Below, in pieces: positions 40,801-55,800 of a stretch of DNA of 64,000 bases. Below the pieces are notes generated by a model, which saw only the letters and a program-made list of their open reading frames with translations, ran no database searches and was not told where the DNA came from. Position 1 is the stretch's first letter, and the number at the start of each line of letters is the position of its first letter. Source of the stretch: Hanleya hanleyi (taxonomy: Eukaryota > Mollusca > Polyplacophora > Lepidopleurida > Hanleyidae); the NCBI GenBank assembly GCA_036873755.1, contig JAVTVY010017326.1, forward strand, positions 1 to 64,000. The letters are read 5' to 3'. A program made the position numbers and the translations under genes.

Positions 40801-43800
40801 AAAGGCTCATTGTTAGATGATGAACAGCTGGTGAACACCTTACAGACCTCTAAACTCACATCCCAAGAAGTATCTGAACAGTTACAGATCTCAGAACAAA
40901 CAGAAGCCAAGATTGACGCAGCCAGAGAAGTAAGTGCTATATATTGTTGTTATTGAATGAATGAATGAATGAATATTTATTCACCACACAGCAAGAGAAA
41001 ACAGATATGCAGAATATACAGGAATGAGTAGTTAGCCGCATATGTGGCGGGAATAAAACCCCAGACATGCCAGAGGGCTTGTTCTATCCCGAATTAACAA
41101 GTGAATATACATAGGCTAATTTCAGCGACAGGACTATATATAGTTTTTGTGGAAATAAAATTATATACAAATCATGGAAATGTTATTATATATACAGAGG
41201 CGGTGAATAAGATATAAGCACCACTATTGCTAATTTGTCGAGATATCAATGCTTAGGACGAGAACATTTAGTTGTTGCAAAATTACATAAATAGACGTGA
41301 CGCGCTGGATAGACAACCGAGCATGCTTAACTAGTGATAAAGAAGGTCGGATGAATACTCACAGATTGCAGGAGAGTACAGAGTAAATAAATAACTAGTA
41401 CGACATCGGTTACAATGAATTTACGTATACCAGGTTACCGTGTCACAAACTGTTTAACAGGGGTTTTTTTTAGGCGAGATTTAAAAACAGACTTGGAGGC
41501 GCAAGATTTCAGGCTGAAGGGTAGTGAATTCCATAATCGGGGTCCCTTTATTTTACAAGAATAGAATGAGAGTTGCAATTTATAAAACGGCCTGTATAAA
41601 TTAAGGTTGGCCTGTCTGGTTGGATAGTTGTGTATAGCAGATAGCTTAGTGAAGTAATTTTGCAAGCTGGAGGGAAGAAAGACTGAATGATAGAAAAATT
41701 TGTGCGCAAATATCAGAATAAGATAATCATTTATTGCATGTATAGGAAGAATATTTAGCTCCAGGAATAGGTTTCCGGTATGTGCTAATCTGGTACTGGA
41801 TGTTACAATGTGAATAAGCCTTTTTTGCAGAATAATTAATGGCTGGAGGTGTGTCGGGTATGTGTTGGCCCAGACCATGCTGCAATAGGAGACGTAAGAG
41901 TAGAATAATGAGTAATATAAAATTATTAGGGTCTTTCTGTTTACACAATTTTTAATATTGTTTAAAATACCTATATTTCTAGATAATTTTGAGCATAATG
42001 ATCCAATATGTGACTGCCACGTTAACTTGTCGCTAAGGCGTGAAAAAAAAAGACCTGTGTTTCCGGTAACCCGACCGACCCTAGATTTTTCTGCCAACCC
42101 TAATATTTTTTTTCTTTTTTTCTGACTGATAATTCTCGCAAATGGCCTCAACAGATGGGTAGACGGTAGAGAGATTGAGACGGACCAAGTTACAATATAT
42201 ATTATCCAATAATATAGGCGGGCCAATGCTTGGATAGCCTTTTGATCGACATGGGCTTACGTTTATTTCAAAATCATCCTCGTCCGGCATCTCTCGCCCA
42301 CCAACGCCATGTTTTTTTTGCATTCTGGGAATCCACGAAGTCGGACTCCGTCACCCATAGTGCGATTACTGCTGGCGCGAGGGTTCCCGATTCTCCAGCG
42401 AACTCTCCCGTGAAGCAACAACCACAAATGCAAAAAGACGACTGTCCGACGATTTTGCCATTGTTGAATTTGATCGATTGATGCTCGTTCTCCTGATAAG
42501 TAAAGACAAATTGGGCGTTCTCCTGACAAGTAAAGACAAATGGGGATGAAGGAATACTACCAACTGCTGCCTTTTCGTGGCAGTTTCATAACGCGACTTG
42601 CCTACGCTGAACCACGCTGAACATGTTGTGCACGGGGCACTGCAGGCAGCCAGTGCCATAGACGATCTATTCTATACGTTTTTGTCGAGATTTCGAACTG
42701 AATTTTTCGTAAAACATTAAAATTTCACACAGTATATCAACTCAATTATAGTAATTATATCCCCAGAGTATCATGTGAAGAGAGCATTTCTCAATTAGAT
42801 GGGGGTTTTTTTTAAATTTATTTTTGAACATCACGGACAGCATGTTATACTGTACAGATTAGATAGACTATTGTCATCCTGGCCCTGATAACATGGTAGC
42901 CTATGGTGATGTGTTGTCCTTACATAAAAAAGCTAGACTTTTTAATGTCTTTTTATCTAGCAAGTAAATCAATGAAAACCCGAGAAGATTCTGGTTGAGG
43001 CCATGGGCCATTAACTCCAAATCTTTTGGACATTATGATTATATCTCAAGAACAAAACATTCTCGCAAACTTTAACTGGGCTCACATCAACTAGAGGATG
43101 AATGGATTTGTTTGTTCTTCTACCCACCTAAATCCAAAATGACCATTTACCTCAATTTTTCAGGCCATGGTCTTACTTGACAGAAGAGAAATATTTAACT
43201 CAATCACTTATGTATATATTTACACAATATTTAATTCATAAACATTTATGCATAAATGTCATTAGTTCAAAATGGAACTCTTTCTGGTTGTGTAGTACAA
43301 AGAACAGCGTAAAATAATGCTTATTCCATTAGCCCCCATATAAAAAAAAATTCCAAAAAAAAAAAATTCTCTACCTACCTACCCTATTTTTCCTGATGCA
43401 TGTTACCGGAAACACAGGATTTTTTTTTTTAGGCCTAAAGATGATTCCGAGAAATTTGAATGTGTTGACGCATTCAAGTTCATTGCCATCAATGATGAGT
43501 TTAGGTGAAACATGAATAGTAGATCTAGCTGGTTTGATTAGCATATATTTGGTTTTCTTCACATTGAGAGACAATAAATTGCATGAGAACCAGTCGTGAA
43601 GTTTAATGAGTTCGTTTGACATTGTTTCGATTAAATGTTCATGATTAGTGTCGGAAAAGATGGCGCTAATGTCGTCGGCGAAAAGAATAATATCTAGGCA
43701 GTTAGATGCGTTACATATATCATTAATGTAGATTAGGAAGAGAATAGGGCCAAGAATCGATCCCTGAGGCACGCCACACTTTATGTTTCTGGAAGTAGAT

Positions 43801-46800
43801 AGTACATTGTTGTAACAGACGCATTGAGATCGGGATGACAGATAGCTTCGAAACCAGTCGTTAGCGATTCCACGAAATCCATAATGTTCAAGTTTATCTA
43901 ACAGTATATCATGATTGACCGTATCAAATGCCTTAGATGAATCAAGAAACATAGCGACGGTAAATTTTTTGTCTTCTTTAGCATTAATTAATTTATTGTA
44001 TAATGAGGACACTGCATCACAGGTGGAATGATTAGCCCGGAAACCAAATTGGCTGGGAGAGATAATTTCATATGCTTCCAAATAAAATGTCATTCTAATA
44101 GCAACTAATTTCTCGAAGATTTTACTAAGACAGGGAAGAACAGATATGGGTCTATAATTACTGGCTAAGTTTTTGTCCCCAGATTTGTACACAGGTGTGA
44201 CTTTGGCAACGTTCAGGATGTTCGGGATTGTTCCTAGTTCAAATGATAAATTTACAAGATGTGACAGGGAACTGGCTATAATGTTAGAGACAGGCTTGAG
44301 AAGTGACATGCGGAAACCGTCTATACCGGGTGATCCAATCTTTAGCTCCGCGATAACTGTTTTAATTTCGTCAGGCGTGCAGGGATTAAGGAAAAATTGC
44401 TCCGGATGATCCCGTGTAAAAAAGGTTCTGAAATCAGTCCGAGATGGAGGTATTCTAGTGGCTAGTTCAGATGCGATTGAACAGAAATAGTCATTAAAAT
44501 AGTTAGCTATCTCCGATGAGTTAGTAGTTTCGTTTCCGTTAATGATAAAATTGCTAGGTAGGGTATTTTGTTTTCGGCGTTCCATTAAGTTATTTATCAC
44601 CTTCCATGTTTCTTTGATATTATTGTTGTGTTTGTTAAATTCATCTTCATAATACTTTTTCTTGGCGTGCCTCAGTGTATGGTTCAGTTTGTTCCTATAT
44701 AGCCTATACTGCATAGTATTTTCAGGTTGTTTATTGGTTAAATGTAGGCGATATAATTTGTTTTTTTCGTGTATTGATTTAATAACTCCGGGAGTTATCC
44801 AAGGTTTGTTTATTTTTTGTTTGGGAGTAGATTTTGTGCGGACAGGGAAGCACTCATCGTAAATTGGGGTAAAATTGTCAATGAAAGTACCCATAGCCTC
44901 ATCTACGTTTAAAACTTCCTCAGTAACATTGCTCCAATTAATTTTCTCTAGCTTTTCTTTAAATAAACATTGTTGATTCGAATTGATAAGACTGTATACT
45001 ATAGTTTGTTCTTCAGTAGTAAAGGTATGGTCACATTGGCTGATATGGAACACTGGAAAATGATCAGAGATGTCGGACAGGAGTATGCCAGAACAACGGT
45101 CATCCTCATGGAAATTAGTGAATATATGATCAATTAGGGTCACAGAACGTGATTTGACACGAGTTGGTTTAGTAATTTTTGGAAAAAGATAAAACGATTT
45201 GATAGTTTCGTAAAAATTTTTAGATGGTCCATGTATAGATGTCTTAAAAAGGTCAATATTCAAGTCTCCCATGAGGACACATTTCTTTTTTTCTGGTTTT
45301 AATGTATTGAGGGTATCCAGGATCCTGGTATTAAAGTAATCTACATTTTTCCCAGGGGGTCGGTAAATTATACCTATTATGTAAGAATTGTGAGTATCTG
45401 TAGCTTCAACAAAAAGTGATTCAAATTCTCCATTAGGATCAATAGTGGAAAGGTCATCTCGAACTGAGCATTTCATAATGTCGTCTCTAATATATAATAT
45501 GACCCCACCTCCTTTACGTTTTCGCCTTGATAGAGGAAACGGTGTATAACCAGGAATGATATAAAGTTCTTCCGTGGCTGGGTCCAGCCAACTCTCGGAA
45601 ATTCCAATTGCGGTGAAGCGAAAATTCAAGTTCTGTATGAGCGCAATGATTTCTGTATAGTGTTTTTTTAAGCTTCTAGCATTGAAGTGGATAACAGATA
45701 ATGTTGAAGTGATTTTGTGTTATTTTGCTACCCTGATGAAATACCTGTCATTTGCGGTATAATTGAAGTCATCAGTCTTGTTGGAATGTTGTGGTTCCAT
45801 TTATTTAACCTGATTGATTTATTTCTCCTTTGAACATGTAAAAGATGGTAAAAGACGTTATTGATATTGATCTGCTCTTAGAGTTCATTCTCGTGTAGAT
45901 GGATGAAATTGTTCTACATTACATCACATGCGTATTATTTTTGTGCAACATATTCTTTTCTGTTTCTGAGATTTAACAAAGCTGTCAAATCATTTTTTTT
46001 AGGGTTACAGGGCATGTGCTCAGCGGGCCTCCATCCTCTTCTTTGTACTGAATGACATGGGTCGTATTGACCCCATGTACCAGTTCTCACTGGACTCCTA
46101 CATAGATCTGTTCATCATCTCTATAGACAAGAGTCAGCGCAGCTCTAAACTGGAGGAGAGAATCACCAATCTGAATGAGTACCATACATTCTCTGTGTAC
46201 AGGTAAGATCAGTCCTGACTGTCACTTAATTGGTTAACTGTCTATCCATTGGCCATATAAGTCAAATAGAAGGTTGATTCTGGTGCTGACATGGATAACT
46301 TCAAATGCATTCTCTCTTTGTCAGAGGTGTAACCTTGTACTATCAGTGTGACACCCTCTGATGGATTTCTCCCAGGAAAATGTTCATCGGTATAGATGAG
46401 CAAAGTCTGATTAATAACTATTTGAAAAGAGCAAAGAAAAAGATATTTCAGCGGCAATATCATGAACCCATTTCATTTCATTTGGTAACGGGCAATGTTG
46501 AATGGCTGAGAGCTATGCGCACATAAACTGTGTGTCTCTTTCATTGGCACAAATCAGTCAGAGGGCAGTACACAATATGATGCAATGAGAATGTTTCAAA
46601 TGTTGCACCCATCATGGACAGAAGGATCAAAATGTTAACATGTGGTTGTATAATGTAGATTGACCTTAAATGCTAACAGTAATGTCCGTATGGAGATTTC
46701 TGGCCATATAGGTATGAAGTAGCTGTTTCTGTTTTATGAGGCACTTAATGTTTTGTTTAATACACAGAAAATTCACATTCAACTATTTTTAGAGAAAAAA

Positions 46801-49800
46801 AATGGAGATGAAACATTGTAACAAATATGACCATGATTTTCTTGCACTATCTTTTTCTAGATCAACTTGTCGAGGTCTATTCGAGAGACACAAGCTCCTG
46901 TTCTCCTTCCAAATGTGTGCCAAGATCCTGGAAGCTGCTGGTAAACTCAACATGGATGAGTACAACTTCTTCCTGAGGGGTGGAGTGGTAAGTTTACACA
47001 CTCTTCTCTCCTGTATGATCCTGTGTATCCAACATAACTCCTAGTTTCTCCTCCAGACTTCTCCACTTATCTGTATGGAGATTTTGTGGTACTATCCAGA
47101 AAGGATCAATATTCAGAGTACCACTTCGTGATTTGTTGCAATTAATTCATGTGGTAGAAATCTGATCTAATGACACATTGTCATTGTGGGCCATGCAAAC
47201 TGTTCATGACAGGAACATTGCAGGATCACCGACAGACAACTAAATTTTACAGCAACCAAGAGGTGGATGGTACAGTCCAATAATAACTGTTTCTGTTTAA
47301 TGTGCAGGTATTAGACAGAGAGAACCAGATGGATAACCCATGCTCCACCTGGTTAACTGATGTGGCTTGGGATAATATCACAGAGTTAGATAAACTGGCT
47401 AACTTTCATGGTGTCATCACATCGTTTGAGCAGTACCCCAGAGATTGGAATATCTGGTACACATCTTCTGAGCCAGAGACTACCGCACTTCCAGGTATTG
47501 TCCATAGGCACCTTATATTCCACCGTTATAACTGATTAGTGGAGTTGGGGGGGGAGAGTATATACAATCACATTGTCCTTAGGTATGCATGAATGGATGT
47601 TTGTATGTATGGAGTACATATGTCAGGCCAATGAAACGGTTGATCCTGAAATTTGTACATGAGATAACATGTATCTAGGTAGATGTGCAGTGACCTATAT
47701 TTTCATCCATATGACCATTCCCTGTGCATATAGCAATCACATTGTCCATCCATTTGTCTGGATGCAACCAATCTTGTCAGAACAGGATCTCATTTGCTTT
47801 TAATAATAATAATAATCTTTCTTTTACCCTCGGTAGCCAGTTTGGCTATAAGCCAATCTTCCACTGGGCCGAGCACATTCATACACAGAAACATATCTCA
47901 CAATCATACATCTGGTTTTGCGGTGTGGGAGGAAAGCCGGAGTACCCGGAGGGAAACCCACGAGCACGGTCTGGGACCAGAAACCCAATCTCACATACGA
48001 CCGAGTCGACGCCATGCGGAATCGAACCCGGGCCGCATTGGTGAGAGTCCGAGATGTTAACCACTGGACTAACCGTGCCCCCCATATATTGTATCTCTTT
48101 TACTAGGAAGATTCGGAAACTTGGGCAGGAGATACCTTGTGTGTAGATGTGAACCAGCTTACTTTTTGTTCTGTTTGCCTGTTTTTCACCCCCATCCAAC
48201 GTTTTATAAGTTTTTCACTGAAGATACATGTAGCCACCAGTAAAACCGAGTTCCTACTGGTTTATTCTTTCTTAGACCAGATCAGTTGTACTTCATCATG
48301 ATGGCAGACTCTTGCGTGCGTATATAGTCATTGGCGATAGATACTCGTTTTAGTATTTTTACTTAAGATGTCAAATTAATATGCACTAAAGTATGGAAGA
48401 CTGTAATGGTCACTCTTCCACAGACTGGCCTCAGAAAAGTGAAAGAGTTCAGGAGGCTACACATACATGTATAAGAGACCCTCTACGTATACCATACATG
48501 GCTTTAGCATGGTGTGTACATGAAGGCCTACATGAACATGTATTCAGTGATTCACAAGGGTAGGCCGAGGTCAGCACAGGAACCGGGTCAGGGATATATT
48601 GCCAGTGGAGGTTTACTGGTGAAGTTGTAAATCTATGCAACGTTATACACAGGTTATCGATTGGACATGCTGAATAACCCCAATCCATGGAGTTGTCTTG
48701 TTACATTTCCTGAAAATATTTATTACAGTTTTACTTGTGAGCTTTCTGACTCTTGAATGAGGTTTCAATGTCTTGATCTCCACACCAGCATGATGATTAT
48801 ATTTGATGGGCTCAATGAGCTATCATATTCCAAACACTGTGATTGACCTGTTTAATCAGTTCAATGCCGTCTCTTGTGACTGAGTCTGAAGAAAGTTACT
48901 ATATTGTTCCCGTTCTTGACCACTTTTCTTGATATGCCCATGATGGGTCTAGTTAAATATGCAACTCTTGAATTAATATCCTGTCATATATTGTATCTCA
49001 TCTTCAACCCTGTTCTGTGTTGATGCGGTGGTGTGGCCATATATCCAAACAAGCTGTAGAAATGCATCAGAATTGAATGACACTTGCCACTCATAGAACT
49101 GATTTGAGCTTGAGCACATTGCTGGGTGTAATCACCTGTAGAATGAAGCACACTTCATTGGTCTCTTTTCTGCACCTAGGTGAATGGGATAATGCTTGTA
49201 ATGAGCTCCAGAGAATGCTGATTGTCCGTTCTCTTCGACCTGATCGTGTATCCTTCTGTGTCACTTCATTCATCATCAACAACCTGGGATCCAAATTTGT
49301 GGAGCCACCAGTCTTAGACATGCAACAGGTTGTGGAGGACTCGACCACTAGAACACCACTCATCTTTGTCCTCTCTCCTGGAGTGGTAAGTTACCTCCCT
49401 TGGTCTTGACTGTAAAACAGACCTAGCAAATGATTTAGTCACAGTCCAGGCTTTATGAATTGTGGAATTCAATTTACTGTCTCCTGTTAAACTGCAACAG
49501 AGCAACATTTATATAACCTATGTTGGTGATAAATTACTGGCAGAAATGTCAAATCAAGCAAGATAGAGTGTAAAGGCAAGGTAAATTTATTGAATGAAGA
49601 TGTATATACAATAAAATGCTGTCTTAATTCCCCATCAGGATCCCACCAGTGGACTACTCCAGCTGGCCGACTCAAGTGGCATGGCGTCACGGTTCCACGC
49701 TCTCTCCTTGGGACAAGGTCAAGCTCCTATTGCAACTAGGATGATCAAAGAGGGTGTCAGAGAGGTAAACATATCATTGTAAAACAAATGAATCCAAATT

Positions 49801-52800
49801 TTACACAAATCTCAGCATTTGTAATTCGAACAGAGTTGAAGCAGTAAATTTATAGTATATTTGTAAACTTGTCTATCGAGCTTTAAAATTTTGCAAACAC
49901 TCAGACACTGGGGAAGCATATCTGTTCTACGGAAAATTGTACTAAATAATACAATGCAATACACAATTACAATGACAGAACAGTGAGCTAAGAACTAAAT
50001 TCATTAGAGATGAATTGGTAGACAAGGACGTATTCTAAAGACTACCTGAGTCATTATGTTTTCTTGGTGACTGGGTATTACATTGTGACTTACTGCTTGT
50101 TGTTAGGGTAACTGGGTGTTCCTGGCCAACTGTCACCTGTCACTCAGTTGGATGCCTCAGTTAGATAAGCTGGTAGAACAGTTACAAGTGGAGGAGCCAC
50201 ACCCTGACTTCCGTCTCTGGCTCAGTTCTAGCCCTCATCCGGAGTTCCCTATCTCCATACTACAGGCTGGTATCAAAATGACCACTGAGCCGCCAAAGGT
50301 AAATCTTTTCCAGACTTCCTCTCAAAGTTGCAAGCAAGCTTTATTGGAATTGACCGTGATTGCTTGAATTCAACTTGGAATGCGATTTGCAATCAGTACT
50401 TGACCATAGATATAATGTAATGCTTACGTCTATATAAATATCCTCATGTCTAAAGTTTCCAGTGTTTTAAACATGCAAGCTCTAACTTGAGCAGTTCAAT
50501 TTATATTGATTGATGAAGATGGAAACAAAATTTGTCAAAAATGGGAACCATCAACATAAGATTACTGAGTTTATTCAGTGTGATATAGGTAAGTCGATTG
50601 TTTTCATTATCAGAGTTATTTATGATTGAGATGTTACTCGTACTGATTGTGTTCTATTGACTGCAGGGTTTGAAGGCTAACATAAAGAGGCTGTATAACC
50701 TGGTAACAGAGCAGCAGTTCAGTCGCTGTCATCGTCCAGACAAATACAAGAAACTGCTCTTCTGTCTCTGCTTCTTCCACTCCATTCTACTGGAGAGGAA
50801 AAAGTTCCTCATGCTTGGCTGGAACATCGCCTATGAGTTCAATGACTCCGACTTTGAGGTATTTGCTTTGATAGTTAAAGGTGAAATGCAAAAGTTTTAA
50901 GATTCTTCATTTTATATTTTATTTAGGTTGAATGATGCTAGAAATATCGGTCTGCCTACTTCGCTTGGTATAATTTGAAATAGTTTGTCTCCTAATAGCT
51001 TTTAAAAAGTTGGTACTCAAAACCAGCATTATTTATCTTTCCTTGAATTTGACATCATGTCAGACCAGCCTCCCAAAAATGAAACATTACAAGTACTGAC
51101 ATCCGGCCATGTGGTCTGATGTGACATAAACCAGCGTCAAACAAGGGCAGATAAGCGATGCCGATTTCATTTCTGAAATTGGCCATGCTTAAAATACCAA
51201 CTTTGAGCACTTTTTACCTCGGCCATTTTGGCTCTGGGTATTGTCGCCATGTACATCCGTCTGTGCGTTATCCCATTTCAGGCAAAACCGCTTGAGACAC
51301 ATTCACCAGATTTTGAACACTTATTTATCTAGTGCTAAGTCAGACGCCTATCGAAAATGGCTCCCCTCGGCCCATATTTTAAAGAGTTATGCCCATTTAG
51401 AGATATATTGAATGTAACCAACTATATCTGCAGAACTGTGTTCGATACAGCTACTATATTTTGGAAACTTATTTATATTGTTGTATTCTAGAAGCCAATA
51501 AAAAATTAATCACCTCGACCCTTATTATGCCCCTTTACTCACCTCGCCCCTTTTCGAGTGCAGTTATCTCTGATTTTGTGATATATGCTTGAATGCAACC
51601 AGTTGTGTTTGGTACAGCTACCAAATTATGAGGAAACTTTTTACTCCTCAGCCCTACGGGCTCAGGAGTATTGTTGTGGCCCTGGGGATGTGTCTGTCCG
51701 TCTGTCCGAGCCGTATCTCGATAACTATTTCTAGGAAGTTCATGAAACTTACAGGTTATGATCCTTTTATTTTTTACTTGTGCCTTTGAGACTTTCAGGT
51801 CTAACCGGTCGTTAATTATTTTTTTACAATTTCTTTTATTTTTCTACCATTTTCCAGTCTCCTAAAAACGGATCTACAAGTATGCATACATTAGCCCTAC
51901 TTTTATATTGATTTACATACTCTTACTAGCTTGTAGCCAATCAAGAGCTCCATAGCAAAGTTGTATTTCAGCCATTGGTTCAGTGTAGTGAATGACTGGT
52001 CATTGGTTTGGTCTAGAAGCCTATATTCCTCTGCATATTCAGTAGTACGGTATTGCCAGACTAATTGTCGTATCCCTACGCTGTTGAGAAAAAAATAGTC
52101 CGACATTAAAACTGTGAAAATCGACTTGTTATTTCGTCTAAAGTTCTCAGAATGGATTTGAACGATAATAAACGCCTGTTTTATCGGAAAAGGGCAACTT
52201 GTACTTTGTCTTGTAACAGAATTGTAGGAACCTGTGAGATTCTGTCAAAAACGAAAGTAGTCAAAAACGAAAGTAGTGCCCATGTGTTTGTGCTTCCTGC
52301 CAACACATCCGATGATGGAGTTGAGTTTTCAGTTGTAAAATGAACTGGGGTCGTCGGCCAGTACAAGCGGTGTCTCGCATAACAAGTCCTCTAAAATATA
52401 CTTCATGGAAGACAGCGAAAGGTATGGCCAACCCAATAAATCAACACCAACATCATCGTCGTTGTTGTTGTTGTTGTTGTTGTTGCACTGACGCTAATGC
52501 ATTACCAACAGAGATTCGTCAGGGGAGTTTCTATCTCACATTATGATGGGATGTGATTTTCGGCTATCGGAGCCAGTTTTTCTTAGAGAAGTGAAATTCT
52601 CCACAGTATCTATATGTAGTTTGTGTATTTTTATTCTGAAATTTGAAGGAAATCCGTTCAGGATCAAAGAAAATCTCCAATACCTCACGTGGGTTTTTTT
52701 TTTTTTTTCAAAGCACAATGACGTTGGGCTTGCAATGTTGTAACATTGTGACTAGGCACTATTAAAATAACATGTGAGGTATTGCAGGTTTGTTTTGATT

Positions 52801-55800
52801 CTGAATAGATTTCCTTCGAATTTCAGAATAAAAATGCACAAATTACATAGAGATACTGTGGGGAATTTCACTTCTCTGAGATGAACTGGCTCCGATATTT
52901 AGCCGAAAATCCCATCCCATCGTGATACAGCTCAGTAACTCTAGCCGGTTGTAGTTATTTCTTTCATCCCATGGGCCATGTGTAACATTTAAAAAAATTA
53001 TATTTTTTTTCTTAAAAATATATAAAACAGGGGTTGAATTGTGAATAATATTGTGAATATTTTTTAATAATAATTGTTTGTTTCACGTTAACATCAACTG
53101 CTTGACAGGATATGGGGCAACAGATAAACAGAGGACAAATGGACAAAAGGCCCGTCCGACACTTAGTTTCAGGCCAGGGCAATAATATCACAAATGTACA
53201 TGTTTTTTCCCCCTGTAGATATGTGGATACCTGGTCACTTTTTACCCCTCGGCCAAAATTTGGCCGAAGGGTATTGTCGACGTCATGTACGTCCGTCCGT
53301 CTGTCTGTCCATCCGTCTGTCCGTCCCACCTTTCTCGTTACCGAAATATCTTTAGAACGACTCACCCTAGGCACCCCAAACTTGCACTGCACATCCATAT
53401 GCTCATGACCCAGAACCCTATTGAATCTGGACCTGATTGGTTGGAAACTTTGGTGGCCATATTTAATTTATGCGAAATCATTAATCTTGTGTATCTTAGG
53501 TACCATTTCACTGTTCCGTGTGTGAACTTGGTATAGATCATCGATGCATCAAGAAACTTCAAAGGAATGACCAACCCAGTTTCCCTGATTCGGTGGAAAC
53601 CTTGGCGGCCATCTTTAATTTATGCAAAATCTTTAATGATATATATCTTTGATACCATTCAAGTGTTCTATACGAAACTTGGTATACAGCATCGATGTAT
53701 CAAGAGACCTGCAATGTATAACCACATCAGTTCCTCTGAGTGGCGGGAAGGATGGGCGGCCATCTTCAATTTATGCGAAATCATTAATGATCTCTATCTC
53801 TGATACCGTTCGAGTGCTCGATGTAAAATTTGGTATATATCATCGATGCATCAATAGACTTACGATAAATGACAGTTCTGGTGTTTCTGATTGGGCGGAA
53901 ACCTTGGTGGCCATCTTTAATTTATGCAAAATCTTTAGTGATGTATATCTTTGATACCATTTCAGTGTTCTATATGAAACTTGGTATACAGCATCGATGT
54001 ATCAAGAGACTTGCAGTGAATAACCACATCAGTTCCTTTGAGTGGCGGGAAGAATGGGCGGCCATCTTTAATTTATGTGAAATCATTAATGATCTCTATC
54101 TCTGATACCGTTCAAGTGCTCGATGTAAAATTTGGTATAAATCATCGATGCATCAATAGACTTACGGTAAATGACAGTTCTGGTTTTTCTGATTGGGCGG
54201 AAACCTTGGTGGCCATCTTTAATTTATGCAAAATCTTTAATGATGTATATCTTTGATACCAGTTCAGTGTTTTATATGAAACTTAGTATACAGCATCCAT
54301 GTATCAAGAGACTTGCAATGAATAACCACATCAGTTTCTCTGAGTGGTGGGAAGGATGGGTGGCCATCTTTAATTTATTCGAAATCATTAATGATCTCTC
54401 TCTCTCTGATAACTTTCAAATGCTCGATGTAAAATTTGGTATACATCATCGATGCATCAAGAGACTTATGTAATGAATACCGGTTTCTCTGATTGGACAA
54501 AAACTTTAGAGACCATTTCTAATTGCAAAAATTTTCATAATCTGTATATTTGTCACTTGATTGCTTGGTGTTCCTGAAGTCTTGGTTCAAATTGAATATA
54601 TTATGAATGGCTGGTGCCCAGAGCCGAGGGGTTTTCAGATGCGCAGCTTCGTATTATACCCCTGTACATAGTTGAGGGTATACTGGATTCGGACTGTCTG
54701 TCCGTCCGTGTGTCAGTGTATCCATCCATTCATTTGTCTGAGTTCTGGCTTGGGTTTGCTTTTCGCATGCCATAACTCACTGCTATTTATCCAAACTTCT
54801 ACACCCATAAAAACATCTTGGTCTAGACTGTTAAGGGGCTGAGGAGTTGTAGCACCGCTGGTGCCTCATGTTTATCCAGTTGTAGTCTAGATGCCTAAAA
54901 CAAATTAGTTGTCTCGGCCCATATTTTATGGAGTTATGCCCCTTTCGGATGTAATAATCTCCGATTTGGTGATCTGTAGTTGAATGTACAAGTTATATCT
55001 TCAGATCCGTGTTCGGTACAGCTGCTAAATTTTGGAAACTTGTTTATCTGGTTGTATTCTAGAAGCGTACAAAAAAAAAAACAACGTCTCGGCCCTTTTT
55101 ACCTCTCAGCCCATAGGGCTGTGGGGTCTTGTCGTTGCCATGTACGTACGTCCGTCCGTCCGTCCTAGCGTCCGTCCGTCAACATGTTCTTGTCCGCTGA
55201 ATATCTGTAGATCTATGAAGTCGGGCCTGACCAAACTTTGGTGAGAGCTTCCTGAATGTTGACTGATGAAATGATTAGATTTACAGATGGCTATGATGAT
55301 TTCATGATTTTTAATTTTTTTTTTATTATTTATTGATGGCTCAGCTTTTGCACTGTTATCTATGCCCATCAACATGCTCTTGTCCGCTGAATATCTGCAG
55401 ATCTATCAAGTCTGGCCTGACAAAACTTTGGTGAGAGCTTCCTGAATGTTGACTGATGAAATGATTAGATTTTCAGATGGCTGTGATGATTTCATAATTT
55501 TTAATTTATTTTTTTATTATTATTTATTGATGGCTTAGCTTTTGCACTGTTATCTATGCCCATCGGGAACCCCTGGTTGCATGTTTCAGTGTGAATTTTA
55601 AAGCTTCCCTGATACAAGAAAGCCTGGTCCATTCAAGATTCTCATTCAATGAAGGACAACATTTTTCTTTAATTTTGCTATTAAATCATTCTATTCTACA
55701 TCATATGATTTATCCTAAAACTTTTGCATGAACCATATTTGTGTCCACACATTCAACTGGTACAACATAATGCTTCAATTTTTGTCACCAAACATGTTAC

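Larger units (their letters stand above)
40955..45715 (-). mobile_element. Non-LTR retrotransposon (CR1/L2/Jockey-type LINE), 5'-truncated
   Basis: Encodes an apurinic-type endonuclease and RT on the - strand. The 3' end carries a short (CATT)n repeat (40955-40973 as aatgaatgaatg), typical of CR1/L2-like LINEs. ORF1 is missing and the coding region begins abruptly at about 45710, so the copy is 5'-truncated. gttatt occurs on both sides and may be a short target duplication. A 1.4 kb inverted-repeat element splits the RT at 42044-43430. Confidence 0.9.

Noticed and set aside
42263..42659. Frames of 88-97 residues in the LINE-internal insertion
   Set aside because: Overlapping in several frames, no domain, Arg/Ser-rich composition from local base bias.
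47940..48083. A tRNA gene on the - strand
   Set aside because: A- and B-boxes are present but no acceptor stem pairing is seen and the sequence continues into a SINE body with a (TTA)n tail.
47724..48199. Overlapping 60-106 residue frames at 47.7-48.2 kb
   Set aside because: They are translations of a SINE on both strands.
53285..54473. Repeated frames of 70-100 residues with [19 protein letters not shown] text
   Set aside because: Translations of ~155-bp repeat modules; no host protein pattern.
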